64,000 bases of DNA from positions 55,208-119,207 of the forward strand of contig NCGD01000004.1 of assembly GCA_002281535.1 (NCBI GenBank), read 5' to 3'. The number at the start of each line of letters is the position of its first letter. The stretch's first letter is position 1. The translations under genes and the position numbers were made by a program. Positions 52,331 to 61,478 of this stretch are shown here, piece after piece. The DNA comes from Sphingomonas sp. 28-63-12. GTDB lineage: Bacteria; Pseudomonadota; Alphaproteobacteria; Sphingomonadales; Sphingomonadaceae. A model generated the notes under the pieces. It saw only the letters and a list, made by a program, of their open reading frames with translations, had not been told where the DNA came from and ran no database searches.

Positions 52331-53956
52331 ATGACGACGCTTTCCCTGCTCGCAGCATTGGCTGCGGGCGCGCTGCCCGTATCGGTGGCGGCGCAGTCCA
52401 TGCCCGGCATGGATCCCCGCATGGACCATAGCCATATGACCATGCCGATGCAGCCCAAGCCGGCGGCAAAGCCCAAACCCAAGCCGGTGGTAAAGGCCCC
52501 TGCGCGTGCCAGTGCGCCTGCAGTGGCAAGGCCGGCTGCTCGCGTCCCTGCGCGCGTTCAGGCAAGGCCGCCCGCCGCCCCGGCGATGGACCATTCGACA
52601 ATGGACCATTCAACAATGGACCATTCGGCGATGGACCATTCGGCGATGGAGATGCCCGCGCAGGCCCCTGCAACGCCCGTACCCACCCCGGCAGAACCGG
52701 TCCCCGATATGGAGATGACGGGGATGGACCATAGCCAGCACGGCGACCACGCGGCGACTCCAGCGGTTGCCGGCGACCACGATATGGCGGGCATGGCCGG
52801 CATGACGATGGGGCGCGGCGGTGATGCCTATGCCGATGGTTCGGGCACGTCGCGCCTGCCCGCTGCCGAAGGGGCGATGCACGGCCTGCACATCATGTCA
52901 GGCGACTGGGCGTTCATGGTCCATGGCTACGCCTGGACGGCGTTAACCGATCAGGGCGGGCCGCGCGGCGACAGCGAGGCGTTTGTGACATCGATGGCGA
53001 TGCTCACCGCGTCGCGCGACATTGGCAGCGGCGCGCACCTGCAGCTGCGATCAATGCTGAGCCTGGAGCCGTTGATGGGGCCGCGCGGCTACCCCAATTT
53101 GTTCGCGACCGGCGAGACGGCAGATGGCATCAACCCGCTGCTCGACCGCCAGCATCCGCATGACCTGTTCATGGAACTCTCCGCCCGGCTGGATATCGAT
53201 GCCGGTGCGGGCAGCGTGTTTCTATTTGCCGCCCCGGTGGGCGAGCCGGCGCTCGGGCCGTCCGCGTTCATGCACCGCGGATCGGCCAAATATCAGACGC
53301 TGTCGCCGATCACCCACCACTGGTTCGATTCGACGCATATCAGCTACGGCGTGGTCACTGCCGGCTATGCCGCGCCGCGCTGGCAGATCGAGGCATCGGC
53401 ATTTCGCGGGCGCGAGCCCGACCAGCATCGCTGGGATATCGAGGCACCCGCGCTCGATTCGTGGAGCGTGCGCGCGACGTGGAGTCCCTCCCCGCACTGG
53501 TCGATCCAGGCGAGCCACGGCTTCCTGAAAAGTCCCGAACAGCTCGAGGCGTTCCGCAACGAGGCGCGCACGACCGCGAGCATCGGCTATGCGACCGGCG
53601 GGCTGGCAACAATCGTCGCCTTTTCGGCCAAGAACAAGCTGCCGGGGCGCACGCTGACGGCATGGCTGGCCGAAGCGAACTGGGACATTGACCGGCACCA
53701 TAGCCTGTTCGGTCGCGCGGAAAACGTCGCCAATGACGAATTGTTTCCCAACCCAGCCGATCCACTCAACGACCAGTCCTTTCGCGTGACCAAAGTCGAG
53801 GGCGGCTATGCCTATCGGCCGCCGCTGGTCGGGCCATTCAATCTGGCGCTGGGCGGATCGGTGGCGGGCTATGCCTATCCGGCAGCGCTTGAGGGCGCCT
53901 ATGGGCGGTCGCCGATCAGTTACACCCTGTTCGCCAAGCTCTCACTGGGGCATTGA
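52331..53956 (+). CDS. exported MDHS-repeat protein with predicted outer-membrane barrel
   Basis: The 541-residue precursor has a signal peptide ending near VAAQSMPG. An N-terminal disordered region contains PKPAAKPKPKP and four to five copies of MDHSxM, as in copper-resistance CopB proteins. A domain of ~370 residues follows (GDWAFMVHGYAWTALTDQGG, then LFATGETADGINPLLDRQHP), with alternating aromatic strands up to a final FAKLSLGH, which fits an outer membrane beta barrel. Copper handling is inferred from the Met/His repeats. GGAG precedes the ATG. Confidence 0.78.
   Translation: MTTLSLLAALAAGALPVSVAAQSMPGMDPRMDHSHMTMPMQPKPAAKPKPKPVVKAPARASAPAVARPAARVPARVQARPPAAPAMDHSTMDHSTMDHSAMDHSAMEMPAQAPATPVPTPAEPVPDMEMTGMDHSQHGDHAATPAVAGDHDMAGMAGMTMGRGGDAYADGSGTSRLPAAEGAMHGLHIMSGDWAFMVHGYAWTALTDQGGPRGDSEAFVTSMAMLTASRDIGSGAHLQLRSMLSLEPLMGPRGYPNLFATGETADGINPLLDRQHPHDLFMELSARLDIDAGAGSVFLFAAPVGEPALGPSAFMHRGSAKYQTLSPITHHWFDSTHISYGVVTAGYAAPRWQIEASAFRGREPDQHRWDIEAPALDSWSVRATWSPSPHWSIQASHGFLKSPEQLEAFRNEARTTASIGYATGGLATIVAFSAKNKLPGRTLTAWLAEANWDIDRHHSLFGRAENVANDELFPNPADPLNDQSFRVTKVEGGYAYRPPLVGPFNLALGGSVAGYAYPAALEGAYGRSPISYTLFAKLSLGH
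52586..52645 (+). repeat. 15-bp tandem repeats coding MDHSx
   Basis: Four copies of ATGGACCATTCRRCR lie head to tail at 52586, 52601, 52616 and 52631. Each encodes Met-Asp-His-Ser plus one variable residue. Near-identity of the copies suggests recent expansion or contraction by slippage. Confidence 0.85.
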
Positions 53957-53983
53957 TCCGGCAACCAAGGGAGGTCCCGTCAC

Positions 53984-55267
53984 ATGAATGACCCGAAAGT
54001 CCGGCAAAGCGGCCGCATGAAATGGACCTCCCGCCTTGCTGCTGCGGCGATTGCGGCGTTGCTGCAAGCCTGCGCGACCGCGCCGGTCGGTGGCCCGCCG
54101 CCGATGCCCACCGCTGCCGCGGCTGTCGAGGCGAAGGCGCCGGTGACAATCCTTGTCTCGATCGATGGCTTCAAGCCCGATTATCTGACGCGGGGCGTGA
54201 CGCCCAACCTCAACGCGCTGGCCGCCGCTGGCATCAGCGCATCGATGCGGCCGTCCTTCCCGAGCATTACCTTTCCGAACCATTACACGCTCGTTACCGG
54301 GCTGCGGCCTGACCGCAGCGGGATTGTCGGCAACCGGATGGAGGATGCCCGCCGCCCGGGCCAGGTCTTCACCATGGCGACTGACGACCCGTTCTGGTGG
54401 ACCGAATCCGAGCCGATCTGGGTGACAGCGGAAAAGGCCGGCATCCACACCGCAACGATGTTCTGGCCGGGCTCCAATGTCGATTTCGGCGGGGTGCGGC
54501 CAACCGACTGGCAGCAATTCGCGCAGGCGGTAACGAGTCGGCAGCGGGTCGACGGCATCATCGATTGGTTGCGGCGCCCCGCTGCCACACGCCCGCAATT
54601 CCTGACGCTGTATTTCGACGTGGTCGATAGCGCCGGGCATAAATATGGGCCCGATGATGCCCACACGACGGCAGTGGTGGCAGAGGTCGACGAGCAGATC
54701 GGGCGGTTGCGCGCTGGCCTTGTGGCGTTGGGACAGCCGGCCAATCTGGTCATCGTGGCCGATCACGGCATGGCCGCCATCAGCGCAGACCGGGTGATCC
54801 GGCTCGACAAGATGCTGCCGCCCGGCAGTTTCGTATCGATCAGCGATGGCCCCTATGTCGGTCTTACCCCGGCAGCGGGGCGTGTGGCCGAGGTTGCCGC
54901 CGTCCTGCTCAAGCCACAGGATCATATGACCTGCTGGCCCAAGGCCGCCATCCCCGAGCGCCTGCATTATGGCCAGAACCCGCGCGTGCCCGCGATCGTC
55001 TGCCTGGCCGAAACCGGCTGGCTGGCCCTGACGCGCGATCCGCCCGCCGACCATCCGCCGAGCGGCGGCGCGCACGGTTTTGACAATGCCGCGCCGGAAA
55101 TGGCGGCGCTGTTCATTGCGGCAGGCCCATCGATCCGTGCTGCGGGCCCGCTACCGAGCTTCGACAATGTCGATGTGGCGCCGCTGCTCCGCGACCTGAT
55201 CGGCCTGCCTGCGGCGACTGGTATTGATGGCGACGATGCGCCGTTTCGCCGCGTGCTGGCGCGTTAA
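53984..55267 (+). CDS. nucleotide pyrophosphatase/phosphodiesterase (NPP) lipoprotein
   Basis: The 427-residue protein belongs to the NPP branch of the alkaline phosphatase superfamily. The catalytic threonine lies in SFPSITFPNHYTLVTG. Zinc ligands are visible in DVVDSAGHKYGP, IVADHGM and GAHGFDN, and the first aspartate in SIDGFKPDYL. A lipobox-like ALLQAC near residue 30 suggests a periplasmic lipoprotein. It would hydrolyse nucleotide or diester substrates outside the cytoplasm. GGGAGG precedes the ATG. Confidence 0.92.
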   Translation: MNDPKVRQSGRMKWTSRLAAAAIAALLQACATAPVGGPPPMPTAAAAVEAKAPVTILVSIDGFKPDYLTRGVTPNLNALAAAGISASMRPSFPSITFPNHYTLVTGLRPDRSGIVGNRMEDARRPGQVFTMATDDPFWWTESEPIWVTAEKAGIHTATMFWPGSNVDFGGVRPTDWQQFAQAVTSRQRVDGIIDWLRRPAATRPQFLTLYFDVVDSAGHKYGPDDAHTTAVVAEVDEQIGRLRAGLVALGQPANLVIVADHGMAAISADRVIRLDKMLPPGSFVSISDGPYVGLTPAAGRVAEVAAVLLKPQDHMTCWPKAAIPERLHYGQNPRVPAIVCLAETGWLALTRDPPADHPPSGGAHGFDNAAPEMAALFIAAGPSIRAAGPLPSFDNVDVAPLLRDLIGLPAATGIDGDDAPFRRVLAR

Positions 55268-55306
55268 GCGCTTGCCAAGCGGCGAGCGGCGCGGGAAGCT
55301 GTCGCC

Positions 55307-55762
55307 ATGATCTATTTTGAAGATATCGAGCCCGGCACAAAAACGCGCTTCGGCAGCTATCACGTCACGCATGAAGAGGTGGTCGAATTCGCCACCAAAT
55401 ATGATCCGCAGCCCTTTCATCTCTCTGACGAGGCAGCAGCGCAAACGCATTTCGGGCGGCTATCCGCCAGCGGCTGGCACACCTGCGCGATGATGATGGC
55501 GATGCTGGTCGAGAATATGAAGACGACCCGGCAGGCAGGCCTGGGATCCCCCGGGCAGGAAGAACTGCGCTGGCTGAAACCGGTTTATCCCGGCGATACG
55601 CTGTCGGTGCAGACCGAAATCCTCGACAAGCGCCCGTCGCAGAGCCGCCCTGAGATGGGCAGCTATCGCAGCCGCATCACGGTCAGCAACCAGCATGGTG
55701 AAGCGGTGATGACGACGATAGCGATTGGCTTGATCAGGACGCGCACCGGCGCCTGGGGCTGA
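55307..55762 (+). CDS. MaoC-like (R)-specific enoyl-CoA hydratase
   Basis: The 151-residue protein has a hot-dog fold: MIYFEDIEPGTKTRFGSY, then KYDPQPFHLSDEAA (hydratase motif with D and H) and ASGWHTCAMMM. It would hydrate enoyl-CoA in fatty acid or polyhydroxyalkanoate metabolism. The specific role is not shown. It converges on apt with a 9-bp gap. Confidence 0.9.
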   Translation: MIYFEDIEPGTKTRFGSYHVTHEEVVEFATKYDPQPFHLSDEAAAQTHFGRLSASGWHTCAMMMAMLVENMKTTRQAGLGSPGQEELRWLKPVYPGDTLSVQTEILDKRPSQSRPEMGSYRSRITVSNQHGEAVMTTIAIGLIRTRTGAWG

Positions 55763-55771
55763 ACGGCGGCC

Positions 55772-56332
55772 TTAGTGGCCGCCAAAGGCGACGAGCGAAC
55801 GCACCTCGATACCGTCGCCCCGCAACGCATCCGCGCCACCAAGATCGGGCAGATCGACCAGGAACTGCGCCTGCGTGACCACCGCGCCCGCCTTCTTGAG
55901 CAAGCGGATGGCGGCACGCGCGGTGCCGCCGGTGGCAATCAGATCATCCACCAGCAAGACCCGCTGGCCCGGCACCAGGGCATCTTCGTGCATGGCGATG
56001 CGGTCAGTGCCATATTCGAGCGCATAATCCTCGGCGATCGTCGCGCCTGGCAGCTTGCCGTCCTTGCGGATCAACAGCACGCCGGCGCCCAGCGGCACCG
56101 CGATGGCGGCGGCGAACAGAAAGCCGCGTGCCTCGATTCCAGCGATCAGATCGATCGGGCCATCGACGGCCGCGACCATCCGCTCCACAGTCGTTGCGAG
56201 CCCCTTGGGGTCGAGCAACAGCGTCGTGATGTCGCGGAACATGATCCCCGGCTTCGGAAAGTCGGGGATCGTGCGGATCATCGCCGCGAGGTCGTCATTG
56301 GCGGCCCCGGTCGTGGCGACGTCGGTGCTCAA
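55772..56332 (-). CDS. apt: adenine phosphoribosyltransferase
   Basis: Apt salvages adenine to AMP. The 186-residue protein carries the PRPP-binding motif VLLVDDLIATGGTARAA, the GIEARGFLFAAA block and IRTIPDFPKPGIMFRDIT. It starts with TTG, overlapping the cytochrome c1 stop (TTGA), so it is the last gene of the bc1 operon. Confidence 0.95.
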   Translation of the reverse strand: MSTDVATTGAANDDLAAMIRTIPDFPKPGIMFRDITTLLLDPKGLATTVERMVAAVDGPIDLIAGIEARGFLFAAAIAVPLGAGVLLIRKDGKLPGATIAEDYALEYGTDRIAMHEDALVPGQRVLLVDDLIATGGTARAAIRLLKKAGAVVTQAQFLVDLPDLGGADALRGDGIEVRSLVAFGGH

Positions 56333-57144
56333 TGCTTCACATTCCGCCAGATCGTCCGATACGATCCATAAGCAAGGCCAGTGCCCACCAGCAGGAAGCC
56401 CAGCACCACAAAACCAAGCGCATGGCGCTGTTCAAGCTCAGGTTCTGCCGCCCATTCAAGGAAGGCAGCGATATCCTTGGCCTCCTGATTGAGCGAATTC
56501 TTGGTGCCGTCGCTATAGGTCACAGCGCCATCGGCGAGCGGCGCCGGCATCGCAATGTTGAGATTGGAGAAATAGGGATTGTAATAGAGCCCATCGGGCG
56601 TCTTGGAATCCGGGAATTTCTTCAGCAGCTCGGCTGGCTGTTCGGCATAGCCAGTCAGCAGCGAATACACATAGGCCGGTCCGTCATGCCGCGCTTTTGT
56701 GATCAGCGAGAGATCAGGCGGATTGCCCTGGCCGGGATAATAGACCTTGGGAAAATGATCGGCCGGCAGATTGGGCCGTTCGGTCACGTCACCGGTCTTG
56801 GGATCCTTGACCGACGCTTTGGTGCCCCAATCGGCGGCGAACTTCTTCACCTGCGCATCGGAATAACCAAGCTTGGTCAGATCGCGAAACGCGACATGGG
56901 TTAGCGAATGGCAAGCCGAGCAGACCTCCTTATAGACTTGGAGGCCGCGCTGAAGCTGTGCCCGATCGAACTTGCCCATCATGCCGTCGCTGGCAAAAGC
57001 GACTTCCTTAGGGTGACGGTGGAATTCCTCGATGGCGGTCGCTGGCGTCGGATCGGTGATCACGCCGGAGACGCTGCTGTAGAGCGCGAGCCCCAGCACG
57101 AAGACAAAGGCCAAGCCGACCAGGCTGGAGATGATGCGGACCAT
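56329..57144 (-). CDS. petC: cytochrome c1 of the bc1 complex
   Basis: Cytochrome c1 carries electrons from the Rieske centre to cytochrome c. The 271-residue protein has an N-terminal signal/anchor, the heme c motif CSACH (near residue 78), the axial methionine region NIAMPAPL, and a C-terminal membrane helix (ALGFVVLGFLLVGTGLAYG). petB is 15 bp upstream. Confidence 0.96.
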   Translation of the reverse strand: MVRIISSLVGLAFVFVLGLALYSSVSGVITDPTPATAIEEFHRHPKEVAFASDGMMGKFDRAQLQRGLQVYKEVCSACHSLTHVAFRDLTKLGYSDAQVKKFAADWGTKASVKDPKTGDVTERPNLPADHFPKVYYPGQGNPPDLSLITKARHDGPAYVYSLLTGYAEQPAELLKKFPDSKTPDGLYYNPYFSNLNIAMPAPLADGAVTYSDGTKNSLNQEAKDIAAFLEWAAEPELEQRHALGFVVLGFLLVGTGLAYGSYRTIWRNVKH

Positions 57145-57159
57145 TGCTTTGATTGCCCC

Positions 57160-58455
57160 TTATTCGGCCGGAACCGCAGTGCCGATGCCGGCACCCTGCG
57201 ACGCACCCTGTTTACCGAGCACCGACTCGGTGATCGAATTCGGCAGCGGGCGCGGACGCTCGATCGCCGAGATCAGCGGAAGGATGATGAGGAAATGGGC
57301 GAAATAATATGCAGCGCCGATCTGGCTGGCGATCACATAAGTGGGGCTCGCCGGCGAACCGCCACACCAAGCCAGCACCAACACGTCAACGACCAGCACC
57401 CAGAAGAAGATGCGGAACACCGGACGATAATTGCCCGAGCGCACTGGCGAGCTGTCTAGCCAGGGCAGGAAGAACAGCAACAGGATCGAGCCGAACATTG
57501 CCAGCACGCCCCAGAGCTTGGCCGGCAGGATGAAATCTGCCGTGAACGCGCGCAGGATCGCGTAGAACGGCCAGAAATACCATTCGGGCACGATGTGCGC
57601 CGGTGTCGAGAGCGGGTTGGCCGGGATGTAATTGTCCGGGTGGCCAAGCGCGTTCGGGAAGAAGAACATGACGAAGGCGAAAATCGTCAGGAACACGCCG
57701 AGCCCGAAGCCGTCCTTGGCCGTGTAATAAGGATGGAACGGCACAGTATCCTGCTCGCCCTTCACCTCAACGCCGGTTGGGTTGTTCGACCCGGGGATGT
57801 GCAGCGCCCAGACGTGCAAGATGATCACACCAAGGATCACAAACGGCAGCAGATAATGGAGCGAAAAGAAGCGGTTGAGCGCAGCATCGTCCGGCGCATA
57901 CCCACCGAGCAGCCAGATCCGGATCGATTCACCAACCACGGGAATGGCCGAGAAGAAGCCGGTGATGACCTGCGCGCCCCAGAAGCTCATCTGACCCCAG
58001 GGCAGCACATAGCCCATGAAAGCGGTCGCCATCATCAGCAGGAAGATCACCACGCCGAGCAGCCAGATCATCTCACGCGGGGCCTTGTAGGACCCAAAAT
58101 AGAGGCCGCGGAAAATGTGGATATAGACCACCACGAAGAACATCGAGGCACCGGTGGCGTGCGCATAACGCAGCATCCAGCCCGCATTCACGTCGCGCAT
58201 GATATGTTCGACTGAGTCGAAGGCGATCGCGCCGTTGGCGGCGTAATGCATGGCGAGCACGATGCCGGTGACGATTTGGAGGACCAGCGCCACGCCGGCG
58301 AGTACGCCGAAATTCCAGAAATAGTTGAGGTTGCGCGGCACCGGATAGCCGCCACCGAGCGAATCATACACCAGGCGCGGCAGCGGCAGGCGCTGATCGA
58401 TCCATTTGGTGAAGTCAGACTTCGGCTCGTAATGCTTTGCCCAGGGGAAGCTCAT
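57160..58455 (-). CDS. petB: cytochrome b of the bc1 complex
   Basis: Cytochrome b holds both hemes and the quinone sites. The 431-residue protein has about eight membrane helices, the heme-ligand region [20 protein letters not shown], and the Qo-site [13 protein letters not shown]. It is preceded by petA (10-bp gap) and followed by petC. Confidence 0.97.
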   Translation of the reverse strand: MSFPWAKHYEPKSDFTKWIDQRLPLPRLVYDSLGGGYPVPRNLNYFWNFGVLAGVALVLQIVTGIVLAMHYAANGAIAFDSVEHIMRDVNAGWMLRYAHATGASMFFVVVYIHIFRGLYFGSYKAPREMIWLLGVVIFLLMMATAFMGYVLPWGQMSFWGAQVITGFFSAIPVVGESIRIWLLGGYAPDDAALNRFFSLHYLLPFVILGVIILHVWALHIPGSNNPTGVEVKGEQDTVPFHPYYTAKDGFGLGVFLTIFAFVMFFFPNALGHPDNYIPANPLSTPAHIVPEWYFWPFYAILRAFTADFILPAKLWGVLAMFGSILLLFFLPWLDSSPVRSGNYRPVFRIFFWVLVVDVLVLAWCGGSPASPTYVIASQIGAAYYFAHFLIILPLISAIERPRPLPNSITESVLGKQGASQGAGIGTAVPAE

Positions 58456-58465
58456 GATGCTGACC

Positions 58466-59044
58466 TCAACCGACCGTTACAGTGGTATCTGACGTGAAAT
58501 TATAAGGCGGCACCATCAGATTTTTCGGTGCCGGACCTTTGCGGATGCGCGCGGCCGTATCGTAGACCGAGCCATGGCACGGGCAGAAATAGCCGCCAAA
58601 CTCACCCTTGATCTCGCCTTCACCGGCGCCGAGCGGCACGCAGCCGAGATGGGTGCAGACGCCCATGGTGATCAGCCAGTTCTTATGGCCTTCCTTGGTC
58701 CGCTGGGCGAGCGTTTCCGGATCGCGCAGCGTTGCCACCGGCACGGCATCAGCCTCGGCGATTTCGGTTGGCGTCAGGTTGCGCACGAACAGCGGCTGTT
58801 TGCGGAACGAGGTCTTGATCGCCTGCCCCGGCAGAATCTGGGCGAGATCGATATCGGTCGACGATTCGGCCAGCACATCGGCCGAAGGGTTCATCTGGTT
58901 GACCAGCGGCACCAGGACCGAGACCACGCCCACGCCGCCAAAGGCGAGCGCGCCGATACTCAGAAAATCGCGACGGCGCGGTTCACCGTCATGCGCTGCA
59001 TCGGGTGCGCCGCCTGCTGGGATCGCCTCGTTTGCCGTTGCCAT
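58466..59044 (-). CDS. petA: Rieske iron-sulfur subunit of the bc1 complex
   Basis: The 192-residue protein has a twin-arginine-type N terminus ([20 protein letters not shown]), which anchors the folded [2Fe-2S] domain. Cluster ligands lie in CTHLGC and CPCHGS. I chose the ATG at 59044 as in homologues; the frame is open upstream without homology. It is the first gene of petA-petB-petC-apt. The 173 bp up to trmL hold the divergent promoters, but no boxes stand out. Confidence 0.96.
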   Translation of the reverse strand: MATANEAIPAGGAPDAAHDGEPRRRDFLSIGALAFGGVGVVSVLVPLVNQMNPSADVLAESSTDIDLAQILPGQAIKTSFRKQPLFVRNLTPTEIAEADAVPVATLRDPETLAQRTKEGHKNWLITMGVCTHLGCVPLGAGEGEIKGEFGGYFCPCHGSVYDTAARIRKGPAPKNLMVPPYNFTSDTTVTVG

Positions 59045-59217
59045 TCGCTTAGCCCTTGCGCTTCGAAACTGCCTTGGCGCGCGATCGGTACGACCGCTGC
59101 CCATGAACCGATGTTTACCACCGACGAATCGCGGTCTGATAGACATAGCGCCACCCATTTGCCAACAGCATTTTATCCGTCTTGAGGGGATATGGCCCAA
59201 AGCCCTAAGGCGTCGGA

Positions 59218-59715
59218 ATGCCTTTTCCCCCCACAGCCGACCCCGGTCACCCGTCACGCCCGGCGCTGCGCGTCGCGCTCTATCAACCCGATATCGCCGG
59301 CAATGTCGGAACGATCCTGCGCACCGCCGCCTGCCTTGGCATCGGAGTCGACTTGATCGAACCGATGGGGTTTGCCTTCTCCGACCGTGCCTTGGCGCGT
59401 GCGGGCATGGATTATATCGGACACGTCCCGGTGACCCGCCATGTGGACTGGACCGCATTTGAAGCGGCGGTCACCGGCAGAATCGTCCTGTTCACCACCG
59501 CCGGCGCCTCCCGCTTGCCCGAGGCCCGGTTCGCGGTCGGCGATATCCTGCTATTCGGCGCCGAAAGCACGGGCGTGCCCGCCGATGTCCATGATCGGGC
59601 GGATTGCCGCGTACGGATTCCGTTGCGCAGCGGGTTGCGGTCGCTCAACATTGCCGCATCGGCAGCAATCGGGATGGCCGAGGCTTTACGCCAGATCAAT
59701 GCTTGGCCTGCCTGA
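59218..59715 (+). CDS. trmL: tRNA (cytidine/uridine-2'-O-)-methyltransferase TrmL
   Basis: TrmL methylates the 2'-O of the wobble nucleotide of tRNA-Leu. The 165-residue protein is a minimal SPOUT domain: LYQPDIAGNVGTILRTAACL at the N terminus, LLFGAESTGVP and RSLNIAASAAIGMAEALRQ (the trefoil knot) at the C terminus. A pentapeptide-repeat gene follows 22 bp downstream. Confidence 0.93.
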   Translation: MPFPPTADPGHPSRPALRVALYQPDIAGNVGTILRTAACLGIGVDLIEPMGFAFSDRALARAGMDYIGHVPVTRHVDWTAFEAAVTGRIVLFTTAGASRLPEARFAVGDILLFGAESTGVPADVHDRADCRVRIPLRSGLRSLNIAASAAIGMAEALRQINAWPA

Positions 59716-59737
59716 GGATGGGGGATGGGAATGGGGG

Positions 59738-59995
59738 ATGGATAAATTCACAGGCCAGCGATTGGAGGATATCGCGTTCAGCAACTGCTCGCTCGCCCGG
59801 GCGCGGTTCGACGACGTCAACCTGGCCAATGCCAGCTTCACCAACGTGAATCTCTCGGGCGCACGGCTGGAGAACGTCAATCTCGCGGGGTTGACCGTGG
59901 AAAATGCCAACATACAGGGGCTGCGCATCTTCGGTTATGACGTTGACGCGTGGATCCGTGAACAGCTCGCCAAGGACGGTTGCCATCTCGACTGA
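59738..59995 (+). CDS. short pentapeptide-repeat protein
   Basis: The 85-residue protein consists of about eight A(D/N)LXX-type pentapeptides (CSLARARFDDVNLANASF, then TNVNLSGARLENVNLAGL), followed by a short tail. These form a right-handed beta helix. The partner is unknown; related proteins mimic DNA or act as scaffolds. A run of GGGGGATGGG makes the exact start uncertain. Its tail runs 44 bp before the hemF start. Confidence 0.85.
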   Translation: MDKFTGQRLEDIAFSNCSLARARFDDVNLANASFTNVNLSGARLENVNLAGLTVENANIQGLRIFGYDVDAWIREQLAKDGCHLD

Positions 59996-60039
59996 AACGG
60001 CCGCCCGACAACCTCTCTGCCCAACAAATAGGTAACGAT

Positions 60040-60882
60040 ATGGCCCCGCTTGACGACCAACAGATGACCGCGCGAACCTGGTTCGAGCAGCTTCGCGACA
60101 TGATCTGCGCCGAATTCGTGGCGATCGAGCGCGAGGCCGGATCGGATGCCGATTTCGACTATCTCGCCTGGGACCGCACCGATCCTTCGGGCGAGCCGGG
60201 CGGCGGCGGCGTGCGCGGGGTGATGAAGGGCAAGGTTTTCGAAAAGGTCGGCGTCAACGTCTCGACTGTGGGCGGCACGTTCGAAGGCGAGTTTGCCAAA
60301 TCCATCCATGGCGCGGCCGAAAATCCCGGCTTTTTCGCGACCGGCATCAGCCTCGTGGCGCACATGGCCAACCCGCATGTCCCCGCGGTTCACATGAACA
60401 CGCGATTCCTTGTCACCACCAAGCGCTGGTTCGGCGGCGGGGCCGATCTGAACCCGCCCATTCCCTATGACGAGGATACAGCGGATTTCCACGCGACCCT
60501 GAAGGCGCATTGCGACCCGCACGGTGCCGACTATTACGACCGCTACAAAAAATGGGCGGACGAGTATTTCTACATCCCGCACCGCCAATGCCATCGGGGC
60601 GTGGGCGGCATCTTCGCCGATCACATCGAGGGCGATTTCGACGCCAATTTCGCGTTTATCCAGGATATTGGCCGCGCCTTTATCGACACTTATCCGCGAA
60701 TCGTGCGGCGGCGTATGAACACCCCTTTCACCGGTGCAGACACAGCCGAGATGCTGACCTGGCGCGGTCGCTATGCCGAGTTCAACCTGGTCTATGACCG
60801 GGGCACGCTGTTCGGCCTCAAAACCGGCGGCAATATCGATGCGATCCTGATGAGCCTGCCGCCGCTCGCCACCTGGGCCTGA
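60040..60882 (+). CDS. hemF: coproporphyrinogen III oxidase, aerobic
   Basis: HemF converts coproporphyrinogen III to protoporphyrinogen IX using oxygen. The 280-residue protein has GGGGVRGVMKGKVFEKVGVN, HMNTRFLV, WFGGGADLNPP and CDPHGADYYDRYKKWADEYF, followed by RGVGGIFADH. The start is chosen at MAPLDDQQM, as the homologous region begins there. An aerobic enzyme agrees with the strictly respiratory gene set. Confidence 0.96.
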   Translation: MAPLDDQQMTARTWFEQLRDMICAEFVAIEREAGSDADFDYLAWDRTDPSGEPGGGGVRGVMKGKVFEKVGVNVSTVGGTFEGEFAKSIHGAAENPGFFATGISLVAHMANPHVPAVHMNTRFLVTTKRWFGGGADLNPPIPYDEDTADFHATLKAHCDPHGADYYDRYKKWADEYFYIPHRQCHRGVGGIFADHIEGDFDANFAFIQDIGRAFIDTYPRIVRRRMNTPFTGADTAEMLTWRGRYAEFNLVYDRGTLFGLKTGGNIDAILMSLPPLATWA

Positions 60883-60887
60883 TCGGC

Positions 60888-61478
60888 ATGGCCGTCATCG
60901 CCGTCGATCACGGCCAGCTGGCCGTGATCGTGACGCGGCTGGCGATGACGGCAAGACCGCGCCCGGCCCCGCTGCCGACAGCGCCGCTGCGCCTGGTGCG
61001 CTGGGCTGCGCCGTCGCTCGCCAGGTACCGCACGCTGTTCCGGCGCGTCGGCGAGCCCTGGCTATGGTTTTCGCGGCTGGTGCTCGACGACGGCGCGCTA
61101 GGCGCGATCATCACCGATCCTGCAGTGGAGATTTATGCCGTCGTCGATCGCGCCGGCGTCGAGGTCGGGATGGTCGAGCTCGATTTTCGGGCCCTGCCCG
61201 CCTGCGCAATCGCCTATTTCGCGCTGGTGCCCGAACTGACCGGCCAGCAACTGGGACGCTGGCTGATGGCCGAAGCGCTGATGCGGGCCTGGCGCAAGGG
61301 CGTCGATCGGGTATGGCTCCACACCTGCACGCTCGATCACCCCTCGGCGCTGAACTTCTACCGCGCCTGCGGCTTTGTCGCGACCGAGCGCCGGATCGAG
61401 ACCTTTGCCGATCCGCGCCTGTCAGGCCTGATCAATCGCGCCGCAGCCCCTCAGGTCCCATTGCTCGACGCCAGCTGA
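60888..61478 (+). CDS. GNAT-family N-acetyltransferase
   Basis: The 196-residue protein has a GNAT fold in its C-terminal half: LVPELTGQQLGRWLMAEALM is the acetyl-CoA binding segment (Q/GxxG type) and VWLHTCTLDHPSALNFYRAC, then GF, the last strands. The acceptor is unknown. It follows hemF by 5 bp. Its end overlaps the convergent membrane gene by 28 bp. Confidence 0.88.
   Translation: MAVIAVDHGQLAVIVTRLAMTARPRPAPLPTAPLRLVRWAAPSLARYRTLFRRVGEPWLWFSRLVLDDGALGAIITDPAVEIYAVVDRAGVEVGMVELDFRALPACAIAYFALVPELTGQQLGRWLMAEALMRAWRKGVDRVWLHTCTLDHPSALNFYRACGFVATERRIETFADPRLSGLINRAAAPQVPLLDAS

Noticed and set aside
52586-52645. CRISPR-like direct repeats
   Set aside because: The repeats are 15 bp, head to tail without spacers, and encode MDHSx within a gene.
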